Part shown: positions 55,745 to 63,796 of the stretch, in pieces
Layout: every line of letters begins with the position of its first letter
Position numbering within the stretch: position 1 is the first letter of the stretch
DNA from: an uncultured Alistipes sp.
GTDB taxonomy: Bacteria; Bacteroidota; Bacteroidia; Bacteroidales; Rikenellaceae
Direction: 5' to 3'
Assembly: GCA_910577475.1 (NCBI GenBank)
Contig: CAJTLJ010000002.1
Location: forward strand, 62,001 to 126,000
Length of the DNA: 64,000 nt
Made by a program: the position numbers and the translations under genes
The notes under the pieces: model-generated
Told to the model about the DNA's origin: nothing
What the model saw: the letters and a program-made list of their open reading frames with translations, nothing else
The model's database searches: none

Positions 55745-56970
55745 CAGGCAGGGTCTATCGAGGTGATATTGTATTTGGTGATCTGGGCCAGGAAATACTG
55801 CTGCTGCGGATCCTCGGGGTCGTACTCCAGCCCGTCGGCCTTACGCGCCTCCCACACCTTCATGTAGATGGGCTTCGAACGGGTCGGCGGACGGTTGACG
55901 ATCTGCAACGAGGCGGCATCGACCTTCATCAGGGTCTCTATCGCCCGACGGACGGGCTCCAGCAGCTCGCTCTGCTCGCCCAGGATGACGGTATTCAGCG
56001 CCACCTCGTACTCGTGCAGAATCCGCTCGGAATCGAACCCCGTGCCGTAATCCAGCCCGCTCAGCGACCGGAACCACGAGTGGGCCACCACGATGTCGGA
56101 CACGGCCTGATCGTGCAGGCTCTTCCAGTCGCCCTCGTTCTGCGAGGCGATGGGGATGAACCGGGAGTTCTCGTTCTCGGAGCCCTCCTTCACGACGAAC
56201 ATCACCTGCCCGGGACGTCCGGCGAACTTGCGCTCAGCGGTGCGGATCAGCTGTTCGGCCTGCTCCTCGTCGTCCATGGCGCTGTCGAGCATCATGACGC
56301 CCGAGAGCTGGAACGAGTTGTCAAGCCGCGAGATGTTCCATCGGTCGGTCTTGTAGGCGATGGCCGAAACGTCGAGCCCGGCGATGTAGGGCGGCACGCC
56401 GTAGTGCTCGAAGGAAGGTTCGTAATCCTTGTAGTGGATCAGCGCGCGGAGCGTCCCGTCGGACTGCTCCTCCATGAGGGGCCACAGCGGCAGCGTCGAC
56501 GCCTCCTCGGACCGAAAGGCGGTCCAGTCGTGATGCAGCAGCACGTGGCAGCCGTCCCGGGCCACGCGACAGCGCGAGGCATCCTGATGATAGAACGAGA
56601 GAAAGGTGTGCGCGGCGTCGGTCACCACCTCCAGAAAGGCGTTGCCGAACAGCGCCTTGTCGAAGGCCAGCTTGTTGAGCACCTGCCTCAGGGTCTCGCC
56701 TCCGCCGTTGGCCCGGGCGATCAGCTCGCGCAGCACGCTCTGCGCCTCGTCGCACACCAGCCCCTTTCCCGAAACGTAATCGGCCTTGTCGTTGATGATG
56801 CGCCGGTGAATGGTCGACCGCCGCGACAGCAGGGCCAACGCTTCGGGAAAGAGATTGTCGTCGCCCCAGCGCCAGAAGCGGTCGTCCTCCTGCAAGCGGC
56901 CGCCCGTCCTCGGATACGGGTCCTCGCAACGGTTCCCCACCGTCACGGTTTTCAGTTTCTTGTTTCTCAT
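55744..56970 (-). CDS. Phage portal protein
   Basis: The 408-aa protein shows a portal pattern: WGDDNLFPEALALL near 35, RRIINDKADYVSGKGL near 60, AFDKALFGNAFLEVV, and a late YEVALNTVILGEQSELLEPVRRAIETL helix of the stem type. The portal is the 12-subunit ring through which DNA passes. It is followed by the adaptor-like and holin genes, and preceded by the 165-aa gene after three bases. Confidence 0.75.
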   Translation of the reverse strand: MRNKKLKTVTVGNRCEDPYPRTGGRLQEDDRFWRWGDDNLFPEALALLSRRSTIHRRIINDKADYVSGKGLVCDEAQSVLRELIARANGGGETLRQVLNKLAFDKALFGNAFLEVVTDAAHTFLSFYHQDASRCRVARDGCHVLLHHDWTAFRSEEASTLPLWPLMEEQSDGTLRALIHYKDYEPSFEHYGVPPYIAGLDVSAIAYKTDRWNISRLDNSFQLSGVMMLDSAMDDEEQAEQLIRTAERKFAGRPGQVMFVVKEGSENENSRFIPIASQNEGDWKSLHDQAVSDIVVAHSWFRSLSGLDYGTGFDSERILHEYEVALNTVILGEQSELLEPVRRAIETLMKVDAASLQIVNRPPTRSKPIYMKVWEARKADGLEYDPEDPQQQYFLAQITKYNITSIDPA

Positions 56971-56973
56971 GAC

Positions 56974-57471
56974 TTATGAATTTACAGGGTTGTAATCCGG
57001 CGCCGGGGCGTCATCCGTGCAGACGAGCGACAGCACCGACTCAGGAGGCTCCATCCGGCGGCTTCCGCTCTTCAGGTCGATCTTTTCGAGCCGCAGCGGC
57101 TGCTCGCCGCCCAACCGGGCCGACCGGCCCGCCACGAACCGAGCGCCGTTCACCGCCTCTACGACCGCCACGAATCCGCCGGTTGCGGCCCGGCGGAGAA
57201 AATCCCCGCCGGCCAGCGCCCGCCCCTGCCAGCCGCTCATCACCAGCCGCAGCCTATGGCGGACGGTGGGCGGAAAGGTGTCGGTCCGAATCTCCTCGGC
57301 ATAGTCGCTGCGCTCCTCCGCCAAAGGGGGCTCCAGGGCTTCGGCGCCCGGCCGAAGCCGGAGCGCCGTGCACCCCGCTTCGCCGAGCGTCCAGCCGGTC
57401 ACCTCCTCCGCTCCGTACAGGAGCACCCGCCGCACTCCGCCCACGGGCTTTCTTCCGGAGAGAGATTCCAT
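56974..57471 (-). CDS. Uncharacterised phage protein between capsid and portal
   Basis: The 165-aa protein begins MESLSGRKPVGGVRRVLLYG and is beta-rich, with FLRRAATGGFVAVVEAVNG near 90. Function is not known. Its place two bases after the capsid stop suggests a head-associated role. The ATG at 57471 is the only start near the capsid stop; the frame extends further up as a shadow of the capsid gene. Confidence 0.65.
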   Translation of the reverse strand: MESLSGRKPVGGVRRVLLYGAEEVTGWTLGEAGCTALRLRPGAEALEPPLAEERSDYAEEIRTDTFPPTVRHRLRLVMSGWQGRALAGGDFLRRAATGGFVAVVEAVNGARFVAGRSARLGGEQPLRLEKIDLKSGSRRMEPPESVLSLVCTDDAPAPDYNPVNS

Positions 57472-57473
57472 CT

Positions 57474-58454
57474 TTACGAACGGATTTGGCTGATGCTGAT
57501 CATGCGTTCGTCCAGAATCTCGCAGCCGGCCATGAAGGTGGCGCGCTGACGGTTCTCCATCAGATCGGGATTGTACCACATGCGCACCTCGGTGCCGGGG
57601 AATTCGGAGGTGTTGACCGCCAGCACCAGGTTGCGGCGGTCGGTGAGCAGACAGAACGACTGCGGCAGCGTCGTCCCCTGCAAGTAGGAGCCTGCATGGA
57701 TGTCGACCACCGGAATGCCGTGGTAGGCCAGCCCCCGACGACCGTTCACCATCTCGGTATAGGCGCTGTCGACCCCCTTCGAATCGAGATAGCGTTCGTA
57801 GAGGTGATAGATGTCCGAAGTGACGAAATAGACCAGCTGCCCCTCGCGCTTGGCATCCTTGAGCTGCTCTTCGGCGTTCTTCCAGACGGACTCGAAGATG
57901 GAGACCGACCCTTCGGGCGTGGTGAGGACCGACGCCGCATAGCTATCGTTCATGACCCCCTCGCTCATCACCATCTCCTTGAGTATGGTCAGGAAGCCGT
58001 CGAAGGTGTTGTAGCCCGTAGCGGCGGAGGCGTTGCCCACCCACATCGTAGCGCGGATGCTCTCTGCGATGGCGCTTCGGAAGAGCTCCGTCTCGGCCTG
58101 CTCCAGCTCGCTGCCGGTCAGGTCGTCCAGATTGACGTCCGCACGCCCCACGATCCGCTCGTAGACCAGCGTGAAGTAATCCGCCGCCGCGAATCCCATC
58201 TCGGCCTTCACCTTGTGAAGCTGAATGGTCTTCTGGGCCTTTTCTGCGGACGAACCGCCCGTCCAGCCGGCCGTCGCATACTTTTGCAAGACGTTTCCGG
58301 GACTCTCCCAAAGCTGCACGGTGGTCGGCGTGGGGAGGTTGTAGAGGATACGCACGCCGAGCTCCTGGGCCGACGGACCGCAGAGCATGGGGCGGAAAAA
58401 GATGGTTTCCAGATCGTGACCGGTGTAGGTCTTCGGTTTTTCGATAAATGACAT
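57474..58454 (-). CDS. Probable major capsid protein
   Basis: The 326-aa protein has no signal peptide or membrane segment. It lies directly after the head protease, at the place and length of a major capsid protein. Segments include DLETIFFRPMLCGPSAQELG at the N-terminus, LFRSAIAESIRATMWVGN near 125 and PGTEVRMWYNPDLMENRQ near the end, in line with an HK97-type fold. The family call rests on context and length rather than a hallmark motif. The start at 58454 is preceded by 37 bases free of coding. Confidence 0.65.
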   Translation of the reverse strand: MSFIEKPKTYTGHDLETIFFRPMLCGPSAQELGVRILYNLPTPTTVQLWESPGNVLQKYATAGWTGGSSAEKAQKTIQLHKVKAEMGFAAADYFTLVYERIVGRADVNLDDLTGSELEQAETELFRSAIAESIRATMWVGNASAATGYNTFDGFLTILKEMVMSEGVMNDSYAASVLTTPEGSVSIFESVWKNAEEQLKDAKREGQLVYFVTSDIYHLYERYLDSKGVDSAYTEMVNGRRGLAYHGIPVVDIHAGSYLQGTTLPQSFCLLTDRRNLVLAVNTSEFPGTEVRMWYNPDLMENRQRATFMAGCEILDERMISISQIRS

Positions 58455-58491
58455 GTTTCGAATGATTTGAAAGTTAAGGTTAAATTCAGGA

Positions 58492-59379
58492 TCAGCATCC
58501 GCCGTTCCGGAAGCTGCGGATATCGGCCGCGTAGGCGTCGGCATTGGCCGTGCGCACAATCTCGCGGGTCGAGGGGTCCTCGCGCGGACGGGTCCGCGTC
58601 GGTGCGGCCTGCCGCTGCCCCTCGCTGCGGGCGATCCGCGAGGCCGCCTCCGCGGTCCGCTCCCCGTCGCCCAGGTGGAGGATGTTCCGATCCTCGGGCG
58701 GCTCCGGCTTGTCAGGGGCGAGCAGGGCGGCCTTCAGCCGCTCCCAACCGCGGGCGAAGTTCTGCGCCACCCCTCCCGTCCGTCCGGCGCTACGGTGCGT
58801 CTCCACGATCACGTCAGCCAACCCGGCTTCGAGCGCCTCCTCGGGCGAGAGCCAGCGGCCGCGGCCATTGTTCTCCGCCATCAGAAGGGCGAACTCCTCG
58901 CTCGACCGCCCCGAACGGGCGGCGTAGAGCTCGGCCAGCCGGGCATCGGTCTTGCGCAGCAGTTCGGTCTGCGCCGAGAGCTCCTCGGCATTCCCCTCCA
59001 CGGCACAGAGGGAGTTGTGAATCAGATAGAGCGCTCCGGGAGCCAGCTCCCGACACCCCTCGGAGGCCGCCTGGGCGATCAGCGTCGCCGCCGAGGCGGT
59101 GTAGCCGTAGCAGCGGGTGACGATCCGGGCCCCCGTCTCGCGCAAGGCCTCGTAGATCAGCAGGGCGTCGTTCACGTCTCCGCCCGTCGAACGGATATTG
59201 ACCACCACTTCGCCGCTCTCCAGACCGGCGATGGCCCGCACCGTCTCGCGAAATTTCTCGTAGGTGGCCACCCGCTGGTCGGGATGTTCGAACTGCCACT
59301 CCTCGGGAATGCCGATCGTACCTTCGATGTCGATCACACAGCGCTCCGCTTCGTTTTTGATTTGAATGTTCGATTGCAT
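58492..59379 (-). CDS. ClpP-like head maturation protease with C-terminal scaffold-like part
   Basis: The N-terminal 200 residues are a ClpP/S49-type prohead protease. The catalytic Ser96 is in GYTASAATLIAQ and His121 in LIHNS, spaced 25 residues as in ClpP. RSTGGDVNDALLIYEAL precedes them. The last 95 residues are charged and low in complexity (APTRTRPREDPSTRE), as in protease-scaffold fusions that are cleaved during assembly. It would trim the capsid and scaffold during head maturation. It lies 27 bases after the 86-aa gene. Confidence 0.82.
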   Translation of the reverse strand: MQSNIQIKNEAERCVIDIEGTIGIPEEWQFEHPDQRVATYEKFRETVRAIAGLESGEVVVNIRSTGGDVNDALLIYEALRETGARIVTRCYGYTASAATLIAQAASEGCRELAPGALYLIHNSLCAVEGNAEELSAQTELLRKTDARLAELYAARSGRSSEEFALLMAENNGRGRWLSPEEALEAGLADVIVETHRSAGRTGGVAQNFARGWERLKAALLAPDKPEPPEDRNILHLGDGERTAEAASRIARSEGQRQAAPTRTRPREDPSTREIVRTANADAYAADIRSFRNGGC

Positions 59380-59406
59380 GATTTTTTCTTTTTTATTGCT
59401 TGAATA

Positions 59407-59667
59407 TTACCGGCCGTCCTTTTCGTAGACGATCTTGCGGACCAGTTCGTAGGAGCAGCAGAATTCGTCGGCGATCCACACCATCGCCTCGCAGCGTCCG
59501 GCCCCCTGCCGGCCGAGCTCCTCCATCCGGTCGTGCACCGCCAGCTTCATGCAGGCCCTCCGGTCGAGCAGCCCCGCCTCCATCAGCCGGCGCAACCCGT
59601 CCATGCGCCCCGGCCCGCCGTAACGCTTCTCCACGGCGGCAAGCAGCCGTTCGTCCGTGCGCATCAT
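59407..59667 (-). CDS. Small phage protein with helix-turn-helix-like end
   Basis: The 86-aa basic protein begins MMRTDERLLAAVEKRYG. It ends with VWIADEFCCSYELVRKIVYE, which could be a helix-turn-helix of sigma-70-region-4 or transposon-regulator type. It overlaps the 790-aa gene by four bases. It could be a regulator or a small structural protein; I see no family match. Confidence 0.55.
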   Translation of the reverse strand: MMRTDERLLAAVEKRYGGPGRMDGLRRLMEAGLLDRRACMKLAVHDRMEELGRQGAGRCEAMVWIADEFCCSYELVRKIVYEKDGR

Positions 59668-62036
59668 GGGCGGTCGTCGTCTACGAGGGTGAAACGACAG
59701 CGGGCACACCCGCTCTGCGGATCGTACCGCTCCACCGCCTCCAGCCGACAGCGAACCGGTTCGCCGCCTACCCTGAGCCGGAAAAGCGAGTCGATCCCCG
59801 CCAGCCCGTCGCGGCTGCGACCGCGAAGTCCCGCCGCCTCGCGCGCCGTCAGACGCAGGGTCGTCCGCAGCCGCAGCCCCCGGTCGCGAACCGCCTCCTC
59901 CCCGTCGTAGAAGCGGTGCAGTCCGGTCTGCCCCTCGCGGTCCTCGAAACAGAGCGTGAACCCGTCGCTCAACGGGTCGCCGGCGAAGTGAAAGGCGGCG
60001 AAGGGATAACGCCCCTCGGGAGCAGGAGAGCCCCAGCGCTCGCCCTCCTCCAGGTCCCTCAAGCCGGCATAGCGCAGGATGCGGGGCGTGAACCGGAACT
60101 CGTCGACCGACTCCGTGTCGTCGCGGTCGCCCACGACCGGCACGAGCGCCGAAGGGGCGGTCGGACGGTGACCCGCCTCGACGAGCGTCGGGGCGAAAAG
60201 CGGATTGCGGCGCTGCTCCGTCCCCCGCAGGGCCGCCTTCGACGAGCTTCGCACCGTCCACTCGCCGAAATGCTCCCCCCGCTCCCGGTTGAAGCGCTCC
60301 ACGGCCCCGTCCCCATGCAGGTAGCCGTACACCCGCGCCTCGTGCTCCTCGCCATCGGTCTCCTCCACGACCGTCTCCCCCTCGACCATCCGATCGCTCC
60401 AGTCCACGGGCTCATCGTGGCGGTAGAACTCCTCCGCCGGCTCCACCCGCACCCGTTTCCGCTCCTCGTCGGTGAAGAACCGCCAGTTGAAGAGGTGAGC
60501 CAGCGCGGAGAGCAGTTCGCTCTGCCGCAGCGCGTGGCGGGCGATGTCGGCGAAGACGATCCGCGACCCGTAACCCGGCCGCGAGGAGAAGTAGGGACGA
60601 AGGGTCGTCGCCTGCTTGAGCCGGAGCCTCATGCCGGGTTCGGCTCCGTAGAAATAGATGGTCTCGAAACGCTTCGGATCGGCCGGTCCGGCCGTCTCGG
60701 GCGCGGTGCGGAGGTTCAGCTCCACCTCCACGCTGCCGGTCTCCCCGACATGACCGTCGTAGAGGGCCCAATCCTTGTCGCAGAGCCTCCACGCCTCCGT
60801 CGACGAACTCCTCACGTACAGCTGCAAAGCCCCCGGCACCGCCGCCGGAGCCGTCACCACGGCCGTCCGTCCCGCGAAGGTCGCCATCTCCTTTCCCGAG
60901 TCGAACACCAGCCGGTAGCTGTCGCCCGCCGCATGGTCGAACACCATTGCCCGGTAGGACTGCCCGCCCGTGAGCTGCCCGCGCCGGTCCGCGAAACGGT
61001 TGGGAAGTTCGAAGGACATATCCGCCCCCGTGCCGAGATAGACCGAATCGAACCCCGTCAGGCGGCTGCGCGATCGGATCCGGTAGTCCGTCTCGTACAC
61101 CAGCCCGTACTCGAAACCGACCTCGACCTGCGAGGGCGGACGATAGAGAAGCCGGCCCTCCTCCAGCCGCAGGTAGCCGCCCGTCGAAAAGGCATCCGTA
61201 AGCGGATTGCCCTCCGCATCGACGCACTGGGGCGAGAGGGCGTCGACAATGTTCCCGACCGAGTGGGTCGGCATCGAAGGGGAGGCATAGACCCGCCCGG
61301 AGAAGTTGGCCGCCGCCTCCGCATCGCCCTGCCGCCGGGCGAAGAAACCCATGCGCCGCACGACGGCCGACGTGTCGCGCCGGGCGTAGGCTCCGCTCAT
61401 GTAGAGCGACCCGAAAAAGGGGCTCCCGACGAAATCGCTATCAAGCGTGTAGCCCGCCCCGGCGAAGATGGCCTCGACCAGACTTTTGAGCCGGATGAAG
61501 GGATGGTAGTCGTCCACCGAGAGCATCCGTTCGACAGGCAGCAGGCTCGACGAGGAGTAGGTCGGCCGGTAGTCGTCGCAGACGACTGGCAGGAACCGCA
61601 CATCCGCCTCGCCCGACCAGCTGTTGCAGATCTCCGCAGGGGTGAGCCGCATTTCGAACGGAATCTCCAGCGCCTCCAGCGGCTGTTCTGCCGCCCGCCT
61701 CGCCCACTCGGCCGCACCGCACCGAATCTCGATCCGATAGCAGGCCTCAGGCTCCTCGGGACGGCACGCGAGCAGCCGCACCGCCCCGGCGAAAAGAAGC
61801 TCGCCCTCCTCCGTCAGCTCGGCCCGGTGGAGCGTCCGGTTGAATCGCCGCGACATGTGCGGAGTCACCGCATAGTCGAACAGGTCGTCGTTTTCACGGG
61901 TCGACGGGAGATCGAGCACCAGCGCCTGCCCCTCGCGCAGCGCCTCGGGATCGCTCATCGTCGCAGCCTCCCAACTCCACACGGAGCCCTCCCGCCCGGC
62001 GAGGTCGCACCGCCGTCCGTCTATCTTCAGCTCCAT
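59664..62036 (-). CDS. Large tail/baseplate-like phage protein, 790 aa
   Basis: The protein is beta-rich, without signal peptide or membrane segments. Parts such as FDYAVTPHMSRRFNRTLHRAEL, EIPFEMRLTPAEICNSW and a central DSVYLGTGADMSFELPNRF resemble large tail-hub or baseplate proteins of Bacteroidota prophages. No known catalytic motif was found. Together with the 323-aa protein upstream (10-base overlap) it probably forms the tail tip. The assignment is by context. Confidence 0.5.
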   Translation of the reverse strand: MELKIDGRRCDLAGREGSVWSWEAATMSDPEALREGQALVLDLPSTRENDDLFDYAVTPHMSRRFNRTLHRAELTEEGELLFAGAVRLLACRPEEPEACYRIEIRCGAAEWARRAAEQPLEALEIPFEMRLTPAEICNSWSGEADVRFLPVVCDDYRPTYSSSSLLPVERMLSVDDYHPFIRLKSLVEAIFAGAGYTLDSDFVGSPFFGSLYMSGAYARRDTSAVVRRMGFFARRQGDAEAAANFSGRVYASPSMPTHSVGNIVDALSPQCVDAEGNPLTDAFSTGGYLRLEEGRLLYRPPSQVEVGFEYGLVYETDYRIRSRSRLTGFDSVYLGTGADMSFELPNRFADRRGQLTGGQSYRAMVFDHAAGDSYRLVFDSGKEMATFAGRTAVVTAPAAVPGALQLYVRSSSTEAWRLCDKDWALYDGHVGETGSVEVELNLRTAPETAGPADPKRFETIYFYGAEPGMRLRLKQATTLRPYFSSRPGYGSRIVFADIARHALRQSELLSALAHLFNWRFFTDEERKRVRVEPAEEFYRHDEPVDWSDRMVEGETVVEETDGEEHEARVYGYLHGDGAVERFNRERGEHFGEWTVRSSSKAALRGTEQRRNPLFAPTLVEAGHRPTAPSALVPVVGDRDDTESVDEFRFTPRILRYAGLRDLEEGERWGSPAPEGRYPFAAFHFAGDPLSDGFTLCFEDREGQTGLHRFYDGEEAVRDRGLRLRTTLRLTAREAAGLRGRSRDGLAGIDSLFRLRVGGEPVRCRLEAVERYDPQSGCARCRFTLVDDDRP

Positions 62037-62998
62037 AACGACCCGTTTTTCTGCGTGGGACGAAGGGTGAACCGCAACGCCGCAGGGGCTCCGTGCCGCA
62101 GCAGCACCGGCTCACCGGCCTCGGCCGTCACGGGGATATAGCGGCCCGAACTATCGACCACCCAGGCGAAGGGGGCCGTGCCGAGTTCTGCCAACGCCCG
62201 CAATACCGCCTGCGGTTCGTGCGCCGACACGACGACCGTCCGCTCCTCGAAATCGGCCCCGAACGTCCGCTCATCCCCCGCCGCCATCCGGAGCACCCGA
62301 CGCGACTGCCGTTCCCCCACTTCGGCCCGCACGGGGAAGGTGTAGTGCTCGATAGCCCCGCCGCGGCCGAACCAGGCTACCCGAACCCCCTCCGCGACCC
62401 GCGGCACGAAGCAGTAGCGCACGACCGACAGCTCCTCGCCGTTCGCATTCAGCATCCGCACCTCGGCCTGCGAGACGCTCTCGTCCCACTCCATCGTGTC
62501 GACCCGAAACAGCACGGGAATCGCGGGTATGGGGTTCGTGACAATGCGGGTGACGGTCCCCGCAGCCGTCTGCGCCGAGAGTTCGGCGCGCGCGACGCCC
62601 GACAGCAGGGTCAGCTCGTCGCACTCGCCGCGGCTGATGATGCGGTCGCCGGGCATCGACCCGAGCCGCACGCCCCCCTCGGGCTGCCGAAGGGCCGGCA
62701 GAAAGCGTTTCGTATCGACGGCACCCTCCACCTTCACCCGCACCCACGGGATCCGGAGGCTGGCCGGCGAGAAACCGGCAATCGTCACGGGATGGACCGT
62801 GACCCGGTTGCGGATCAGCGGAGCGATGTCGATCTCGCCCGACGAGGTGTCCAGCAGCTGTTTCACGGCGATCGTCGAACCGTTCGATGCGTTCTCGACC
62901 GCAATGTCGAGCGTGCGGGGCCCGGCCGTGTCCGCGAAGGCGTAGACCAACGGACCGTAGAGCGAGGCGTAGTTTTCAGGTGTAGCGGTAAATGTCAT
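62027..62998 (-). CDS. Phage-type structural protein, 323 aa
   Basis: The beta-rich protein begins MTFTATPENYASLYGPLVYAF. It has IDIAPLIRNRVTVHPVTIAG near 58 and a C-terminal domain with RRVLRMAAGDERTF. I recognise the style of proteins next to tail-hub genes in Bacteroidota prophages but cannot name a family. It overlaps the 790-aa gene by 10 bases. Confidence 0.5.
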   Translation of the reverse strand: MTFTATPENYASLYGPLVYAFADTAGPRTLDIAVENASNGSTIAVKQLLDTSSGEIDIAPLIRNRVTVHPVTIAGFSPASLRIPWVRVKVEGAVDTKRFLPALRQPEGGVRLGSMPGDRIISRGECDELTLLSGVARAELSAQTAAGTVTRIVTNPIPAIPVLFRVDTMEWDESVSQAEVRMLNANGEELSVVRYCFVPRVAEGVRVAWFGRGGAIEHYTFPVRAEVGERQSRRVLRMAAGDERTFGADFEERTVVVSAHEPQAVLRALAELGTAPFAWVVDSSGRYIPVTAEAGEPVLLRHGAPAALRFTLRPTQKNGSLWS

Positions 62999-63021
62999 GG
63001 CAACAGGTGTTTTTCGAGGGG

Positions 63022-63426
63022 TCAGAACCAGGTTACGATCCGGGCTTCGGCGCTCAGGGAGATCTCGCCGTGGTTGGTGAATGCAAATGTGCGGGGTTGC
63101 AGGGTCAGATTCTCGACGGCGATCACCTCCCTTTCATCGCTCAGAGCGGAGAATATCGCCAGCGCGCGCCTCTCCATCGCGGCCCACAGCTCCTGCCGCC
63201 GGGCGGGAGGCAGCGGACCCCCGGATTCCAGCAGATGCAGCGTCAGCGCATAGACGGCCCGGCCGTGTTTCCGGCCGTCGATTTCAATCAGTTTCAGGGG
63301 TGCGAGCCACGCTGCGGGCAGCGACGCGATCTGTCGGGCCATGTACTCCTCGGAGGCGGTATGGAAGGCATAGCCGGCTTCGGCGGAGAGACGTTGCAGC
63401 GCACGCTCCAGAGAGGTGCGATTCAT
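63022..63426 (-). CDS. First gene of the phage-like locus, 134 aa, unknown
   Basis: The protein begins MNRTSLERALQRLSAEAGYAF and looks like a small alpha/beta protein, possibly a tail-completion protein of the gp17 type. It has no membrane segment. It is the first gene behind a clear promoter at 63562-63593 and a leader of about 130 bases with inverted repeats. Confidence 0.55.
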   Translation of the reverse strand: MNRTSLERALQRLSAEAGYAFHTASEEYMARQIASLPAAWLAPLKLIEIDGRKHGRAVYALTLHLLESGGPLPPARRQELWAAMERRALAIFSALSDEREVIAVENLTLQPRTFAFTNHGEISLSAEARIVTWF

Positions 63427-63480
63427 GTTGATAAAAAGTTTACGGATTGTTTACAACGGATTCCCGGATGCCTTCAACCT

Positions 63481-63509
63481 TCAATCGGACAGCCGATTGA
63501 CAATTTGTC
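63481..63509 (-). promoter_or_regulatory. Inverted repeats in the leader of the phage-like operon
   Basis: TCAATCGG and CCGATTGA form a perfect 8-bp inverted repeat with a 4-base loop (63481-63500). A near-palindrome GACAATTTGTC follows at 63499-63509. They lie between the promoter and the first gene and could be an operator or a leader hairpin. Confidence 0.5.
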
Positions 63510-63561
63510 GAAAAGTTGAAAACAGGATTGTTGAAATGTCGATAACCGGGGTTCGACGAGA

Positions 63562-63593
63562 CAAATATAGCACCCCGAATACCCCTTTGTCAA
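63562..63593 (-). promoter_or_regulatory. Promoter of the phage-like operon
   Basis: On the minus strand TTG, 21 bases, then TATATTTG. It is a host-type promoter, about 130 bases before the first gene. Confidence 0.65.
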
Positions 63594-63607
63594 GCCCCTC
63601 GGCGACT

Positions 63608-63628
63608 TTTTCCACATTTTGTGGAAAA
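63608..63628. repeat. Inverted pair of DnaA-box-like sites
   Basis: TTTTCCACA and its complement TGTGGAAAA face each other across three bases. Each fits the DnaA box TTWTNCACA. An AT-rich stretch follows at 63650-63690. Confidence 0.5.
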
Positions 63629-63693
63629 CCCGTTTTTCAACACGCTGATTTACAGCTATATTTATTCTATGTTCAAAAAAAAATAAAAAAACG

Positions 63694-63726
63694 TTTTCCG
63701 ATTTCCGCCGCTTTTTCGTACTTTTG
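63694..63726 (+). promoter_or_regulatory. Promoter of mqnA
   Basis: TTTT, 21 bases, then TACTTTTG. The expected start of transcription is near 63733. Confidence 0.5.
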
Positions 63727-63796
63727 TTCGATGATTGCGTCTTCAGCGGCGCATCTTCGGAAGTCGAACGAATTTTTAACTCTATGGATGATGGTC

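Larger units (their letters stand above)
54453..63426 (-). mobile_element. Phage-like particle locus without terminase or integrase
   Basis: Eleven genes run without gaps of more than 40 bases on the minus strand. They encode a ClpP-like head protease, a probable capsid, portal and adaptor, a holin, a P5-like protein and tail-like proteins. The following are not seen: terminase subunits, tape measure, tail tube or sheath, integrase, repressor, and replication genes. Base composition and codon use resemble the neighbouring core genes. No direct-repeat attachment sites are obvious at the ends. I infer a prophage remnant or a domesticated particle locus. Confidence 0.65.
63427..63796. other. Intergenic control region between the phage-like locus and mqnA
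   Basis: No gene is supported. This AT-rich stretch holds promoters for both sides, inverted repeats and a DnaA-box pair, listed separately. A GTTTAC direct repeat with an 11-base period is at 63438-63454. Confidence 0.6.

Noticed and set aside
59400..62141. Open plus-strand frame of over 900 codons opposite the 790-aa tail-like gene
   Set aside because: It mirrors codon positions of the minus-strand gene and is Arg/Pro-rich. The minus-strand frame overlaps its neighbours exactly, as expected for the real genes.
49520..63426. One single operon from the phage-like locus to kdsC
   Set aside because: A -7 element at 54439-54446 just before comEC suggests at least two transcription units. Read-through cannot be excluded.
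54453..63426. Tailocin or contractile injection system
   Set aside because: No sheath, tube, spike, baseplate J-type or AAA ATPase gene is present, while capsid-type, portal and head protease genes are.
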